Source: Verrucomicrobiota bacterium
Lineage (GTDB): Bacteria; Verrucomicrobiota; Verrucomicrobiia; Opitutales; Opitutaceae
Length of the DNA: 64,000 bases
Direction: 5' to 3'
NCBI GenBank assembly: GCA_016235555.1
Contig: JACRKC010000074.1
Coordinates: 56,524-120,523, forward strand
In this document: one piece after another, positions 51,799 to 59,344 of the stretch
Position numbering within the stretch: position 1 is the stretch's first letter
Layout of the letters: each line of letters opens with the position of its first letter
Program-made: the position numbers and the translations under genes
The notes under the pieces: generated by a model
Told to the model about the DNA's origin: nothing
Seen by the model: the letters and a program-made list of their open reading frames with translations, nothing else
The model's database searches: none

Positions 51799-52683
51799 CT
51801 ACGGCCAGTGCTGTTTCAACTTCGCGCGCACGAAGCGCACGCTCGCCGCGAGCTGCTCCATGCCATCGACGCCGTCCTCGATGCTCACCCAGCCGTCAAA
51901 GCCCGCCGCGCGCAATGTGGAGAAAATCGCATCGTAGTCGTTCAAGCCCTTGCCGATTTCGCCATGGCGGAGCCGCTTCGCGTAGCCTTCCGCCCCGCCC
52001 TCCTCCCGCCGCAAATCCTCCAGCGTGCCGGAAATCAGCGACCGGTCGCTCGCGTGCATCGTGACCACGCGATGCTGCACGCGCCGCAGCAGTTCCAGCG
52101 GATCGTCGCCCGCGAGGTAGGCGTTGCTCGGATCGTAATTCACCCCAAAGCGCGGATGCCGGATGCGCTCCACTAAGTCGCAAAAGACATCCATCTTCTG
52201 CGCAAACTCCGGGTAGCTCCAGAAATCGTCCTTGTAGTGGTTCTCGATGATGAGCGTGACGCCGCAACGCTCCGCCTCCGGCAGGCACGCCTCGATGCTC
52301 GCCGCCACGAGCGACAGCCCCTGCTCGCGCGTCAGCTCCGGCCGCCGCTGCCCCGACAGCACGCGGCAATAACCGGCACCGAGTGCCGCCGCCATGCGGA
52401 TCCAGTTTTTCTCCTTCTCGATCTCCCGCGTGCGGAAGTCCGCGTCCGGGTGCGAAAAATCGGGCGAGCAGCACAGCATCGGAATCACCATGCCCCGCGC
52501 TTCGACCGTGCGTCGCGCCTCGGCCCAGCGCGCCGGATCGGCGAGTTCGAGCATGCCGCTGTAGTATTCGAGCCCGTCCACGCCGAGCGGCGCGGCAAGA
52601 TCGACCCACTCGCGCAGCGTCATCGTGCCGTCTTTGCAGAGCTGGCGCATGAACGCCTTTGGAAACGCAGCGAGCTTGGGCAT
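51799..52683 (-). CDS. Sugar phosphate isomerase/epimerase (xylose-isomerase-like TIM barrel)
   Basis: A 294-residue cytosolic TIM-barrel isomerase. Expected metal-site segments are VTLIIENHYKDDFW (Glu, His), FGVNYDPSNAYLAG (Asp), VVTMHASD (His) and GWVSIEDGVDG (Glu), so the site looks complete, unlike the protein at 30213-31205. It is the last gene of a minus-strand run after SDR, zinc alcohol dehydrogenase and HPS-like genes. The SDR stop lies 8 bp upstream of its ATG at 52683. It likely interconverts a ketose produced by those dehydrogenases. Confidence 0.87.
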   Translation of the reverse strand: MPKLAAFPKAFMRQLCKDGTMTLREWVDLAAPLGVDGLEYYSGMLELADPARWAEARRTVEARGMVIPMLCCSPDFSHPDADFRTREIEKEKNWIRMAAALGAGYCRVLSGQRRPELTREQGLSLVAASIEACLPEAERCGVTLIIENHYKDDFWSYPEFAQKMDVFCDLVERIRHPRFGVNYDPSNAYLAGDDPLELLRRVQHRVVTMHASDRSLISGTLEDLRREEGGAEGYAKRLRHGEIGKGLNDYDAIFSTLRAAGFDGWVSIEDGVDGMEQLAASVRFVRAKLKQHWP

Positions 52684-52691
52684 GACGTGGA

Positions 52692-53471
52692 TTACTTTAC
52701 TTCGCGCTTGTTGGGATTGCGTCCGATCACCGGGAACTGCTCGAAATCCACCACCGAGCCGCTGACCGGCCGCGATTCGTCGCCGAGCCAGTAGACCGCC
52801 GCGGCGGCCACTTCCTCCGGCTTGATCAACCGGCCCGACGGCGCGAATTGCTCCGGCACCCGCTGCGGCCAGTCCGGCGGCATGCCGTGCTCGATCTGGT
52901 GATGATACTCGCGGTCCGTCAGCACCCAGCCGACGTTGAGGTGATTGACGCGCACGTGTTCGTAAGCGAGCGCATTGGCGAGATTGCGGGAGAGCGTCTG
53001 GAGCGCGCCCTTGGTGAGGCTGTAGTCGAGGAGATTGGGCTGCCCGCTGTGCGCGTTGATCGAGCCGACGTTGAGCACGCTGCCCTCGCTCGCCTTCAGG
53101 TGGGGGAACGCCGCCTGGATGAGAAAGAGCGGCGCCCGCGTGTTCACCGCCATCATGCGGTCGAAAAACGCGACCGTCGTCGTCGCGAGATTGGTCCGCG
53201 CGACGATCGCCGCGTTGTTGACGATTCCGTCGATCCGGCCGAACGCCTGCACCGCCGCCGCCGCGATGCGCGGCGGACTCGCCGGGTCGGCCAGATCATC
53301 GAGGTGCAGCGCCGCAGCCGCCCCGAGTTTCGCGACGATTTTCTCGCCGTCCGCGCGCTCGATGCCGTGCACCAGCACACGGGCGCCTTCCGCCACGCAG
53401 CGCTCGGCGATAGCGGCGCCAATTCCACTCGTGCCCCCGGTGACGATGATGACTTTGTCTTTCAGTCGCAT
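52692..53471 (-). CDS. Short-chain dehydrogenase/reductase
   Basis: A 259-residue classical SDR oxidising or reducing a sugar-like alcohol with NAD(P). The cofactor motif TGGTSGIG is at 11-18, NNAAIV at about 85-90, and the catalytic Ser137 (GSINAHSG), Tyr150 and Lys154 (DYSLTKGA). PVSGSVVDFEQFPVIG closes the fold. An Asp-Leu pair in HLDDLADP after the second strand agrees with the family layout. The gene lies between the TIM-barrel isomerase (8 bp) and the zinc alcohol dehydrogenase. The substrate is unknown. Confidence 0.92.
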   Translation of the reverse strand: MRLKDKVIIVTGGTSGIGAAIAERCVAEGARVLVHGIERADGEKIVAKLGAAAALHLDDLADPASPPRIAAAAVQAFGRIDGIVNNAAIVARTNLATTTVAFFDRMMAVNTRAPLFLIQAAFPHLKASEGSVLNVGSINAHSGQPNLLDYSLTKGALQTLSRNLANALAYEHVRVNHLNVGWVLTDREYHHQIEHGMPPDWPQRVPEQFAPSGRLIKPEEVAAAAVYWLGDESRPVSGSVVDFEQFPVIGRNPNKREVK

Positions 53472-53485
53472 TTTCGGAAAAGAAG

Positions 53486-53583
53486 AACCACGGATGGACG
53501 CGGATAGACACCGATTCCGGCCCCACCAATGCCGGCTATGGATTGGCTCCGATCCGTGTTCATCCGTGTCAATCCGTGGTTCA
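53486..53583. repeat. Degenerate inverted repeat 'ccacggatgga...tccgtggttc'
   Basis: Left GAACCACGGATGGACGCGGA (53485) pairs with TTCATCCGTGTCAATCCGTG (53559-53578). Inside is CGATTCCGGCCCCACCAATG. It fills the spacer between the SDR and alcohol dehydrogenase genes. Copies of the same class are at 49359-49424. Confidence 0.82.
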
Positions 53584-53588
53584 AAACC

Positions 53589-54614
53589 TCAGGCAGGTTT
53601 CAGCACCGCCTTCACGATTTCGCCGCCGTGCATTTTTTCGAACGCCTCGTGCCACGACTCCAGCGCCCACACGCCGCCGAGCACCGGTCGCACGTCGAGT
53701 TGCCCCGAGGCCAGTAATGCCAGCACGCGCTCCCAAATCGGCCAGTTGTGGCTGAAACTGCCTTGCAGCGTGATGTTTTTCTGCACGAGCGGATCGAGCG
53801 AGAAACCCAGCGGCTGCGGGCCCCAGCCCACCTTGCTGATCCAGCCGGCCGGCCGCACCAGTTCCAGCGCGATCTTCAGCGCCACCGACGCACCCGCCGC
53901 ATCGATCACGCCGTCGACGCCCAGCCCGTCGCGCGCCATCGCCCACGCTTTCGCGTCGCCGACGATCGTCTCGCAACCATACGCATTGGCGACATCGAGC
54001 CGCGTGCGATCCCGCTCGAGCCCGACGAGCGCCACCTCGGCCCCCGCGAGCCGCGCCATCGCGGCGCACAGGATCCCGATCGGCCCCGGCCCGAGCACGA
54101 GCACGCGATCACCCGGCGTGATGCGGGCATTGTGAATGACCGCGTTGTAGGCCACGCAGCACGGCTCCGTGAGCGCGGCGTGTTCGATCGCGAGTTTCGC
54201 CGGCACGCGATGCAGGCAGCGCGATGGCACGCGCACGTAGCGCGTCATCGCGCCGTCCACGCCATAGCCGAAGCCCTTGCGCGTCGGATCGAGGTTGTAG
54301 AGGCCGGCGCGCGACATCGGGTTGTTTGGATCGATGACGGCGGCGGTTTCGCTGACGACGCGGTCGCCTTCGCTCCAACCTTTCACGTTGGCGCCCAGCG
54401 CCGCGATGCGCCCACCGAACTCGTGGCCGAGCACGACCGGGTAATTCACCTTCCAACTGTGCGAACCCGTCCACTGGTGCAGATCGCTGCCGCAGACGCC
54501 GACCGCCTCGACGGCGAGGATGACATCGTCGGCGCCCGGCTCGGGACGCGCGAACTCACGCAACTCCACACTGTGCGGCGTGGAGGAAAAATTGACGACG
54601 GCGGGTGATTTCAT
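53589..54614 (-). CDS. Zinc-type alcohol dehydrogenase lacking the structural-zinc cysteines
   Basis: A 341-residue medium-chain (sorbitol/L-iditol-type) dehydrogenase. The catalytic zinc ligands are present: Cys41 in GVCGSD, His64 and Glu65 in VLGHEFGG, and Glu in TEPCCVAYNAV. The Rossmann motif is VLVLGPGPIGILCAA. The loop that normally carries four cysteines for structural zinc reads VVSETAAVIDPNN to NLDPTRKGFGYGVDG and has none. That is seen in some family members but is notable. It lies downstream of the HPS-like gene across a 47-bp spacer and upstream of the SDR, suggesting a polyol or sugar-acid oxidation route. Confidence 0.9.
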   Translation of the reverse strand: MKSPAVVNFSSTPHSVELREFARPEPGADDVILAVEAVGVCGSDLHQWTGSHSWKVNYPVVLGHEFGGRIAALGANVKGWSEGDRVVSETAAVIDPNNPMSRAGLYNLDPTRKGFGYGVDGAMTRYVRVPSRCLHRVPAKLAIEHAALTEPCCVAYNAVIHNARITPGDRVLVLGPGPIGILCAAMARLAGAEVALVGLERDRTRLDVANAYGCETIVGDAKAWAMARDGLGVDGVIDAAGASVALKIALELVRPAGWISKVGWGPQPLGFSLDPLVQKNITLQGSFSHNWPIWERVLALLASGQLDVRPVLGGVWALESWHEAFEKMHGGEIVKAVLKPA

Positions 54615-54630
54615 GGAGCGCGGATTTCAA

Positions 54631-54700
54631 GCAGGGCGGATCTGTGACCCGCCTTCGAATATCATTTCGTCGGCGAGGGCGGATCTGTGACCCGCCCTAC
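54631..54700. repeat. Two direct copies of the 'gggcggatctgtgacccgcc' palindrome
   Basis: Copies at 54631-54655 and 54675-54700 are in direct orientation; each is self-complementary. The second copy overlaps the 3' end of the HPS-like gene. It belongs to the family at 14051 and 28182. Confidence 0.85.
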
Positions 54701-55393
54701 TTTCACGTCGCCGAAACCATGCACGCGCTCGCAGATGATCCGGAGCGTGCCCTCCAGATTGCCGTCCGCCGTGCGAAACGCATCCGCATCCACCGCGAGC
54801 GGCGCGCCGATCACCACGAGTGGCGCACCGTATTCCGGCGTCCGCACCGCCTGTTCGAGCGTGAGCCCGCCGACGGCCTGCACCGGCACACTCACGGCGG
54901 CGACGACTTCGCGCAATTGGTCCAGCGGGCTCGGCATCCGGCGGCCCGCGGCGGCGATTCCCCGGCGCTCGTCGTAGCCGATGTGATGGATGACGTAGTC
55001 GCAGCCGAAATCCTCGATCAACTTGGCGCCCGCCACCATGTCCGGGCAGCCCAAGTTGTCGCCCATCACTTTCACGCCGTGATCGCGGCCGGCTTTGACG
55101 ACGCACTTCAAGGTTTCTTCGTGCGCCCGCGCCATCACCACGACATGCGTCGCACCCGCCTTGGCCATCATCTCGGCCTCCAGGTAACCGCCGTCCATCG
55201 TCTTCAGGTCGGCGACGATCGGCACGCCCGGGAAGCGTTCGCGGAGGGCCCGCACGCCGTGCAGTCCCTCGGCGAGGCTCAGTGGCGTGCCGGCCTCGAG
55301 CCAGTCGACACCGGCGCGCCGCGCGAGCGTCGCGGTATCGAGGGCTTCCTTGAGATTGGTGAGGTCGAGCGAGATCTGAACGATTGGTCGCAT
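54662..55393 (-). CDS. OMPDC-superfamily protein, 3-hexulose-6-phosphate synthase-like, with repeat-encoded C-terminus
   Basis: A 243-residue beta/alpha barrel of the orotidine-phosphate decarboxylase superfamily, closest by eye to 3-hexulose-6-phosphate synthase and keto-gulonate-phosphate decarboxylase. The diagnostic Asp-x-Lys-x-x-Asp is VADLKTMDGG (Asp62, Lys64, Asp67). WLEAGTPLSLAEG and AVGGLTLEQAV supply the substrate and phosphate sites. No HxlB-type isomerase is adjacent. The tail VGRVTDPPSPTK is encoded by one unit of the palindrome at 54675-54700. ATG 55393 (MRPIVQISLDLTN) starts at the first strand. It may release formaldehyde or CO2 from a sugar phosphate in the downstream dehydrogenase pathway. 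Confidence 0.85.
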   Translation of the reverse strand: MRPIVQISLDLTNLKEALDTATLARRAGVDWLEAGTPLSLAEGLHGVRALRERFPGVPIVADLKTMDGGYLEAEMMAKAGATHVVVMARAHEETLKCVVKAGRDHGVKVMGDNLGCPDMVAGAKLIEDFGCDYVIHHIGYDERRGIAAAGRRMPSPLDQLREVVAAVSVPVQAVGGLTLEQAVRTPEYGAPLVVIGAPLAVDADAFRTADGNLEGTLRIICERVHGFGDVKVGRVTDPPSPTK

Positions 55394-55464
55394 GGGGCAA
55401 AGGGCGGAGATTGGGCAACCGTCCGCCCGCACGTCAACGCGCGAGACGCCGTCCGCGACCTCGC

Positions 55465-55559
55465 GGGCGAATTTCATTTTTTCTGCAATCGACGAGGCGG
55501 GACGCCTCGTCCACGTGGCTGAGGCGTCCCGCCTCAGTCAGAAAACTGGGATGCGCTCC
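55465..55559. repeat. Nested palindrome, shell B with 'gaggcgggacgcctcgtcca' core
   Basis: Left shell GGGCGAATTTCATTTTTTCT (55465) and right shell CAGAAAACTGGGATGCGCTC (55539) are diverged shell-B arms. The core at 55494-55535 is the exact reverse complement of 38032-38073. This is a third core type inside shell B. It lies 15 bp beyond the receptor stop codon. Confidence 0.82.
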
Positions 55560-55574
55560 GGCCTCACTTCGGTT

Positions 55575-57074
55575 TCACGCGGCGAGAACCGATCTCTCGC
55601 GATTCGCGGCGACCGCAGGCCCGGCGGTCGCGCGGGCCGGAGCCCGCTCACCCAAAAACTGCGCCAGCTCACTGCGCAGCGTGCCCGCATTGGCATCGAG
55701 CTGCCGGGCGGCGCTCGCCGTCTGGTCGGAGGCACTGGCGTTGGTCTGCGTGAGCTGGTCGATCCGGTTCATCGACGACACCGCCTGGTCAAGACCGCGC
55801 GATTGCTCCGCCGAGGCTTCGGCAATCTGGCCGATCAACTCGTCGACCTGGCGCGTGCCCGCGATCATGTGCTGGAGCGATTCGCCCACGCGGTCGGCCA
55901 GCTGCGCGCCGTGGGAGCTCTTGGCAATCGCGTCTTCGATCTTGCCGGCGGTTTCACGCGCGGCCTGCGCCGAACGCTGGGCCAGGCTGCGCACTTCCTC
56001 GGCCACCACGGCGAAACCGGCGCCGGATTCGCCGGCCCGGGCGGCTTCAACCGCGGCATTGAGCGCGAGGATGTTGGTTTGAAACGCGATCTCATCGATC
56101 GACTTCACGATCTTGGCGATGTTGCCGCTCGCCGCGCTGATTTCCTTCATCGCCGTTTGCAGCTCCGTGACTTCGACGGCGCTGCGGTCGGCGGCGGCGC
56201 GGTTGCCATGCGCCACACCCCGCGCCTCGCGCGCGTGATCGGCATTCTGCTTCACCGCGGCGCTCACCTCGGTGAGCGAGGCGCTGCTTTCCTGCAACGC
56301 CGCCGCCTGCTCGGACGACGTCGTGGCGACCTCGGCGCTGGAGGCGGCCACCTGTTGCGAGGCGCTCGCGACCGCCGCCGTGCGCTCCAGCATCCGCGTG
56401 GCCACCGTGCTCAAATGCCGGGCCACACCGTGGCTCGTCCACCAGCCAAAGACCACTCCCAGCGCGACTCCGGCCACGGTGCCGGCGGCCATGATCCACT
56501 GCAACCAGCGGCTGCGTTGCTCGAGGGCATCGTGAGCGGCGGCGGTTCGTTCATTCGCCCCGCGCTCGATCCCTCCGGCCAATTGTTCGAACGCTGCCGT
56601 CGGCGCGTGGTCCACATCCGCCACCAGCCGATCGACCAGCGCGGTCGTCGCCGGATCGGGGAGGGAAAACTGTTTCAGCGCCTCGCGATAGCGGCTGCCC
56701 AGCAGGCGGTGGGATTGCCGCGCGGCCTCAACCTCGCTGGTGTCCACCCCCAGTGGCTTTAACAGGGCGGCCGTCTCGTCCAGCGCCCGCCGCACCGCCT
56801 CCTCCGCCGCGACCAAGCCGGCGTGATGCCGGTCATAAGCCGTCCGGTCGTGTCCACGCAGCAGGATGTTTTTCCACTCCTGCACCTGGAGTTTGAACGA
56901 CGACCCGGCGCGCCGCGCCGCATCGACCGCGCCCCGTGTCTGGTTCCCGAGGTCCAGAGCTTCATGCGCGCGTCGAGCCGCGTCGCGGTGTGAGAACAAG
57001 CCGACGCCGCCGCCGACCAAGGGGATCGACGCAACGATGGCAAAGGCAAAGACGAGTTGGCTCCGAAGGTTCAT
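55575..57074 (-). CDS. Methyl-accepting chemotaxis protein
   Basis: A 499-residue chemoreceptor that would signal through CheA/CheW. TM1 is at about residues 8-27 ([19 protein letters not shown]). A helical periplasmic sensor domain follows to about 190 ([20 protein letters not shown] suggests a four-helix-bundle fold). TM2 is at about 193-212 ([20 protein letters not shown]). The highly conserved hairpin tip is [24 protein letters not shown] split across residues 335-358, flanked by methylation-type helices rich in Ala, Ser and Glu. A HAMP domain is not obvious between TM2 and the signalling helix. ATG 57074 begins TM1. The ligand is unknown; placement beside sugar genes suggests a nutrient. 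Confidence 0.92.
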   Translation of the reverse strand: MNLRSQLVFAFAIVASIPLVGGGVGLFSHRDAARRAHEALDLGNQTRGAVDAARRAGSSFKLQVQEWKNILLRGHDRTAYDRHHAGLVAAEEAVRRALDETAALLKPLGVDTSEVEAARQSHRLLGSRYREALKQFSLPDPATTALVDRLVADVDHAPTAAFEQLAGGIERGANERTAAAHDALEQRSRWLQWIMAAGTVAGVALGVVFGWWTSHGVARHLSTVATRMLERTAAVASASQQVAASSAEVATTSSEQAAALQESSASLTEVSAAVKQNADHAREARGVAHGNRAAADRSAVEVTELQTAMKEISAASGNIAKIVKSIDEIAFQTNILALNAAVEAARAGESGAGFAVVAEEVRSLAQRSAQAARETAGKIEDAIAKSSHGAQLADRVGESLQHMIAGTRQVDELIGQIAEASAEQSRGLDQAVSSMNRIDQLTQTNASASDQTASAARQLDANAGTLRSELAQFLGERAPARATAGPAVAANRERSVLAA

Positions 57075-57206
57075 GCGTAGACAAACAGGCGGCCGGATTT
57101 CGCGGGAAATCCGGTCCAACCCCGTATCGTCACAAACCCGCCCGGTCTGAGGCCAATCGCGCCTGCGCCCCTGCGCCGACAACGCGGTCGGGGAGCCTCC
57201 GCCGGC

Positions 57207-57551
57207 CTAACTGGCCGCCGCCATCGACAGCGCACTGCCGATCAAGCGGCCATTCAACGCATCCAGTTGCACTGGCACTCCGCCCACGGATTCCACGGTC
57301 AGCACACCGTCGCGCTCATCCACGATTCGGCCGCACGGGTCGTTTTCCAACGGCCATTCCGCCATCCACAGGAGGCGATGCGCCCCGTCCAGGCAGTAGA
57401 GATTGGCGAGCCCGGGCAGCAACCCGTAGGGATGTTCCCGCACGTAAGTCCGAAACGGCCCGCGCCGAAACTCGACGACCGCGCTGGCCAGCGGGCGATG
57501 CCACACGGCCCGACCGCCGGAACGACCGACACGGCAGAGTGCGCCTTGCAT
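57207..57551 (-). CDS. Small hypothetical protein
   Basis: A 114-residue protein I do not recognise. The sequence has a soluble alpha/beta look: AVVEFRRGPFRTYVREHPYG, LLPGLANLYCLDGAHRLLWM, GRIVDERDGVLTVESVGG, ending LDALNGRLIGSALSMAAAS. ATG 57551 is preceded immediately by GTG 57554, and another GTG lies at 57581, so the start is uncertain. It lies upstream of the chemoreceptor on the same strand. The WMAEWPLENDPCGRI segment would be a good probe for homologues. Confidence 0.6.
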   Translation of the reverse strand: MQGALCRVGRSGGRAVWHRPLASAVVEFRRGPFRTYVREHPYGLLPGLANLYCLDGAHRLLWMAEWPLENDPCGRIVDERDGVLTVESVGGVPVQLDALNGRLIGSALSMAAAS

Positions 57552-57640
57552 CACAACGAGGGCTGAATGGGGGGTAGTCACAAGCTGGGACCGGGTAGAA
57601 AGACAAAGGACGCCCCCCTGTGCCAGCACTTTTTTTCGCA

Positions 57641-57730
57641 CCGACCTCGCCGGGTATAACTCAAACTGAGGTCAATTCCGAAGGCCTTGGCTGTAGCGGC
57701 GGTCTCAGTTTGAGTTACACCCGACCGCGC
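57641..57730. repeat. Shell-A element with most of its core deleted
   Basis: Shell arms GGGTATAACTCAAACTGAGG (57652) and TCTCAGTTTGAGTTACACCC (57703-57722) enclose only a short remnant that still contains TGTAGCGGCGGTCT. Near-direct repeats CCGACCTCGC (57641-57650) and CCGACCGCGC (57721-57730) flank it. Confidence 0.85.
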
Positions 57731-57863
57731 CCGGCACGGCTTTCCGGTTTGGTTTCGTCACTGTCGGTCAGCTCGCTTGCGAGCGCGGTTTGGCGCGCGC
57801 CAGCGCGCTGGCCTACGCGGGAACAATTTGTGCATTCAAACCGGAAAGCCGTGCAGGGCGCGG
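57726..57863. repeat. Nested palindrome, shell D ('gcacggctttccggttt')
   Basis: A perfect 17-bp pair GCACGGCTTTCCGGTTT (57734-57750) and its complement (57838-57854) extends outward to about 25 bp with one mismatch. The core holds TCAGCTCGCTTGCGAGCGCG and GGCGCGCGCCAGCGCGCTGG. The element is the middle of three stacked repeats. Confidence 0.85.
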
Positions 57864-58026
57864 GAGCATCTCACTTTCTTGCCGCGAGGCGAAAGGTGGG
57901 CCGACCGCTCCGCGGGCGGCCAGGGGCGAGTGAAAACTGAAGTCAACTGGCCGGGCGCGGAGCGCCCGGCCCACCCACTGCCGCGCGCACTTTGCAGAAA
58001 ACTGAGATGCGTCCCCAGGGCGCGGG
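57854..58026. repeat. Nested palindrome, shell B with 'ggtgggccgaccgctccgcg' core, flanked by perfect 11-bp direct repeat
   Basis: The shell arms are GCATCTCACTTTCTTGCC (57866) and GCAGAAAACTGAGATGCG (57994-58011). The core is the same as at 12313. The 11-mer CAGGGCGCGGG occurs at 57854-57864 and 58016-58026. The left copy is the outer tip of the shell-D right arm, so this element seems to have landed there after shell D was in place. Confidence 0.9.
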
Positions 58027-58228
58027 CGCTTCGCCGTCGCGTGCAGGGACCTTGCCGAAGCGTGACAGATTGCAGAGCCATCGCTTCGTCCACCCGGTCC
58101 GTTGCCGGCAGCGCGCTGCCACGATTGATGCCATGCTCACCCAGACGAGCGACCGCTCGCCTCCGCCGCTTATTCGAGTCGGACCTCGCCTTCGTAACGG
58201 CTGCAGACCGGGCAGCACCACCGACCAC
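58027..58228. other. Spacer downstream of purM with no recognised feature
   Basis: About 200 bp with no gene, no listed repeat family and no clear terminator hairpin, apart from a short GCGTGCAGGGAC that echoes the preceding direct repeat. Confidence 0.4.
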
Positions 58229-59344
58229 TCAGCGCACCTGCAGGGTCTCGCCGCCGAACTCCAGCCCGAGCGACGGGACGACGACGGCCTTTTTCGCGCC
58301 GTCCTTGTGCGCACGACCGGCGAGCCACGCGTCGTAGCCGGTCGCCTGCGCGGCGGCAAGGGTCGCCTCCGCGTCGCGCGGCGCGACGTAGGCGGCGAAA
58401 CCCACGCCCATGTTGAACGTCGCGTAGGCTTCCCGTTCGTCGACCGGCCCGTTTTCCATGATGAAACGGAAAATCGCCGGCGCGGCGCGCGGTGCCGTGA
58501 TTTCGTAGATGAACGGTTCTTCGAGCCGCATGATCTTGCGCCAGCCGTGGCCGGTGATGTGCGACACGTAATTGAGTTTGATCCCGCGGCGCTGGCACTC
58601 CCGCACAAAGGCCACGTAGATCACCGACGGCGCGAGCAGCGCCTCGCCGTAATCGCGCGCCTCGCCGTGGCCGATCGGCGTGCGGTAACCCTGCGGCAAC
58701 TTCTCCGCGAGCTTGCGGCAGAGCGTCAGACCGTTGGTCTGCACGCCCGACGAGGCGAGAAACACGATCGCGTCGCCGTCGCGCACATCGCCCGTGATGC
58801 GGAGATTTTTCGGCGAGATTTTTCCGATGGCTGAGCCGGCCAGCACGATCGTCTTCGGGTCGACCACGCCGCGCAGCGTCGGCGTCTCGCCGCCACCCCA
58901 GACGGCGCCGGCCTGCCGGCAGCCTTCCGCGAAACCATCGACGAGCCCTTGCGTGCGCTTTTCGTCGCGGAACCACGACGAGTCCCCCACCGCCGCGTGC
59001 ATTGCCACGGCCATCGGCAGCGCGCCGCAGGTCACGAGGTCGTTGACGATCGTCGCCACCAGATCGATGCCGATCTCGCGGTAGAATCCGCGGCCGCTCG
59101 CCGCGTAGTAGGCGTCCGCCACGAGGTTCTTCGTGCCGAGGCCTTCCTCGACGTGGGCCAGATAATGATCCGCCGCCTCGATCAGGTAGGCGCTCTCGCC
59201 CCGCGTCGTCGCGGGCTCCTGGTAACCGTGCGCCGTGAGCAGGCCCGCCGTCGACGACGCCGCCTGCTGGCAGGCGCGCTTGAACGCATCGAGCTCATCA
59301 TAGCGGACACCGGAGGACTCGTAACTGAGTTTCGCTTCAGCCAT
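58229..59344 (-). CDS. purM: Phosphoribosylformylglycinamidine cyclo-ligase (AIR synthetase)
   Basis: A 371-residue PurM-family enzyme that closes the imidazole ring of AIR from FGAM with ATP in de novo purine synthesis; cytosolic and dimeric in the family. Landmarks are LSYESSGVRYDELDAFKR, GIDLVATIVNDLVTCGALP, VWGGGETPTLRGVVDP, VVFLASSGVQTNGLTLCRKL-type substrate loop, HITGHGWRKIMRLEEPF and ATFNMGVGFAAYVAP. Its ATG at 59344 overlaps the 3' end of purF by eight bases, so the two are co-translated. It is of slightly diverged type compared with E. coli but has no obvious loss. Confidence 0.93.
   Translation of the reverse strand: MAEAKLSYESSGVRYDELDAFKRACQQAASSTAGLLTAHGYQEPATTRGESAYLIEAADHYLAHVEEGLGTKNLVADAYYAASGRGFYREIGIDLVATIVNDLVTCGALPMAVAMHAAVGDSSWFRDEKRTQGLVDGFAEGCRQAGAVWGGGETPTLRGVVDPKTIVLAGSAIGKISPKNLRITGDVRDGDAIVFLASSGVQTNGLTLCRKLAEKLPQGYRTPIGHGEARDYGEALLAPSVIYVAFVRECQRRGIKLNYVSHITGHGWRKIMRLEEPFIYEITAPRAAPAIFRFIMENGPVDEREAYATFNMGVGFAAYVAPRDAEATLAAAQATGYDAWLAGRAHKDGAKKAVVVPSLGLEFGGETLQVR

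Noticed and set aside
5492..58026. Palindromic spacers as CRISPR arrays
   Set aside because: They lack regular spacing and unique spacers between identical direct repeats, and no cas gene is present.
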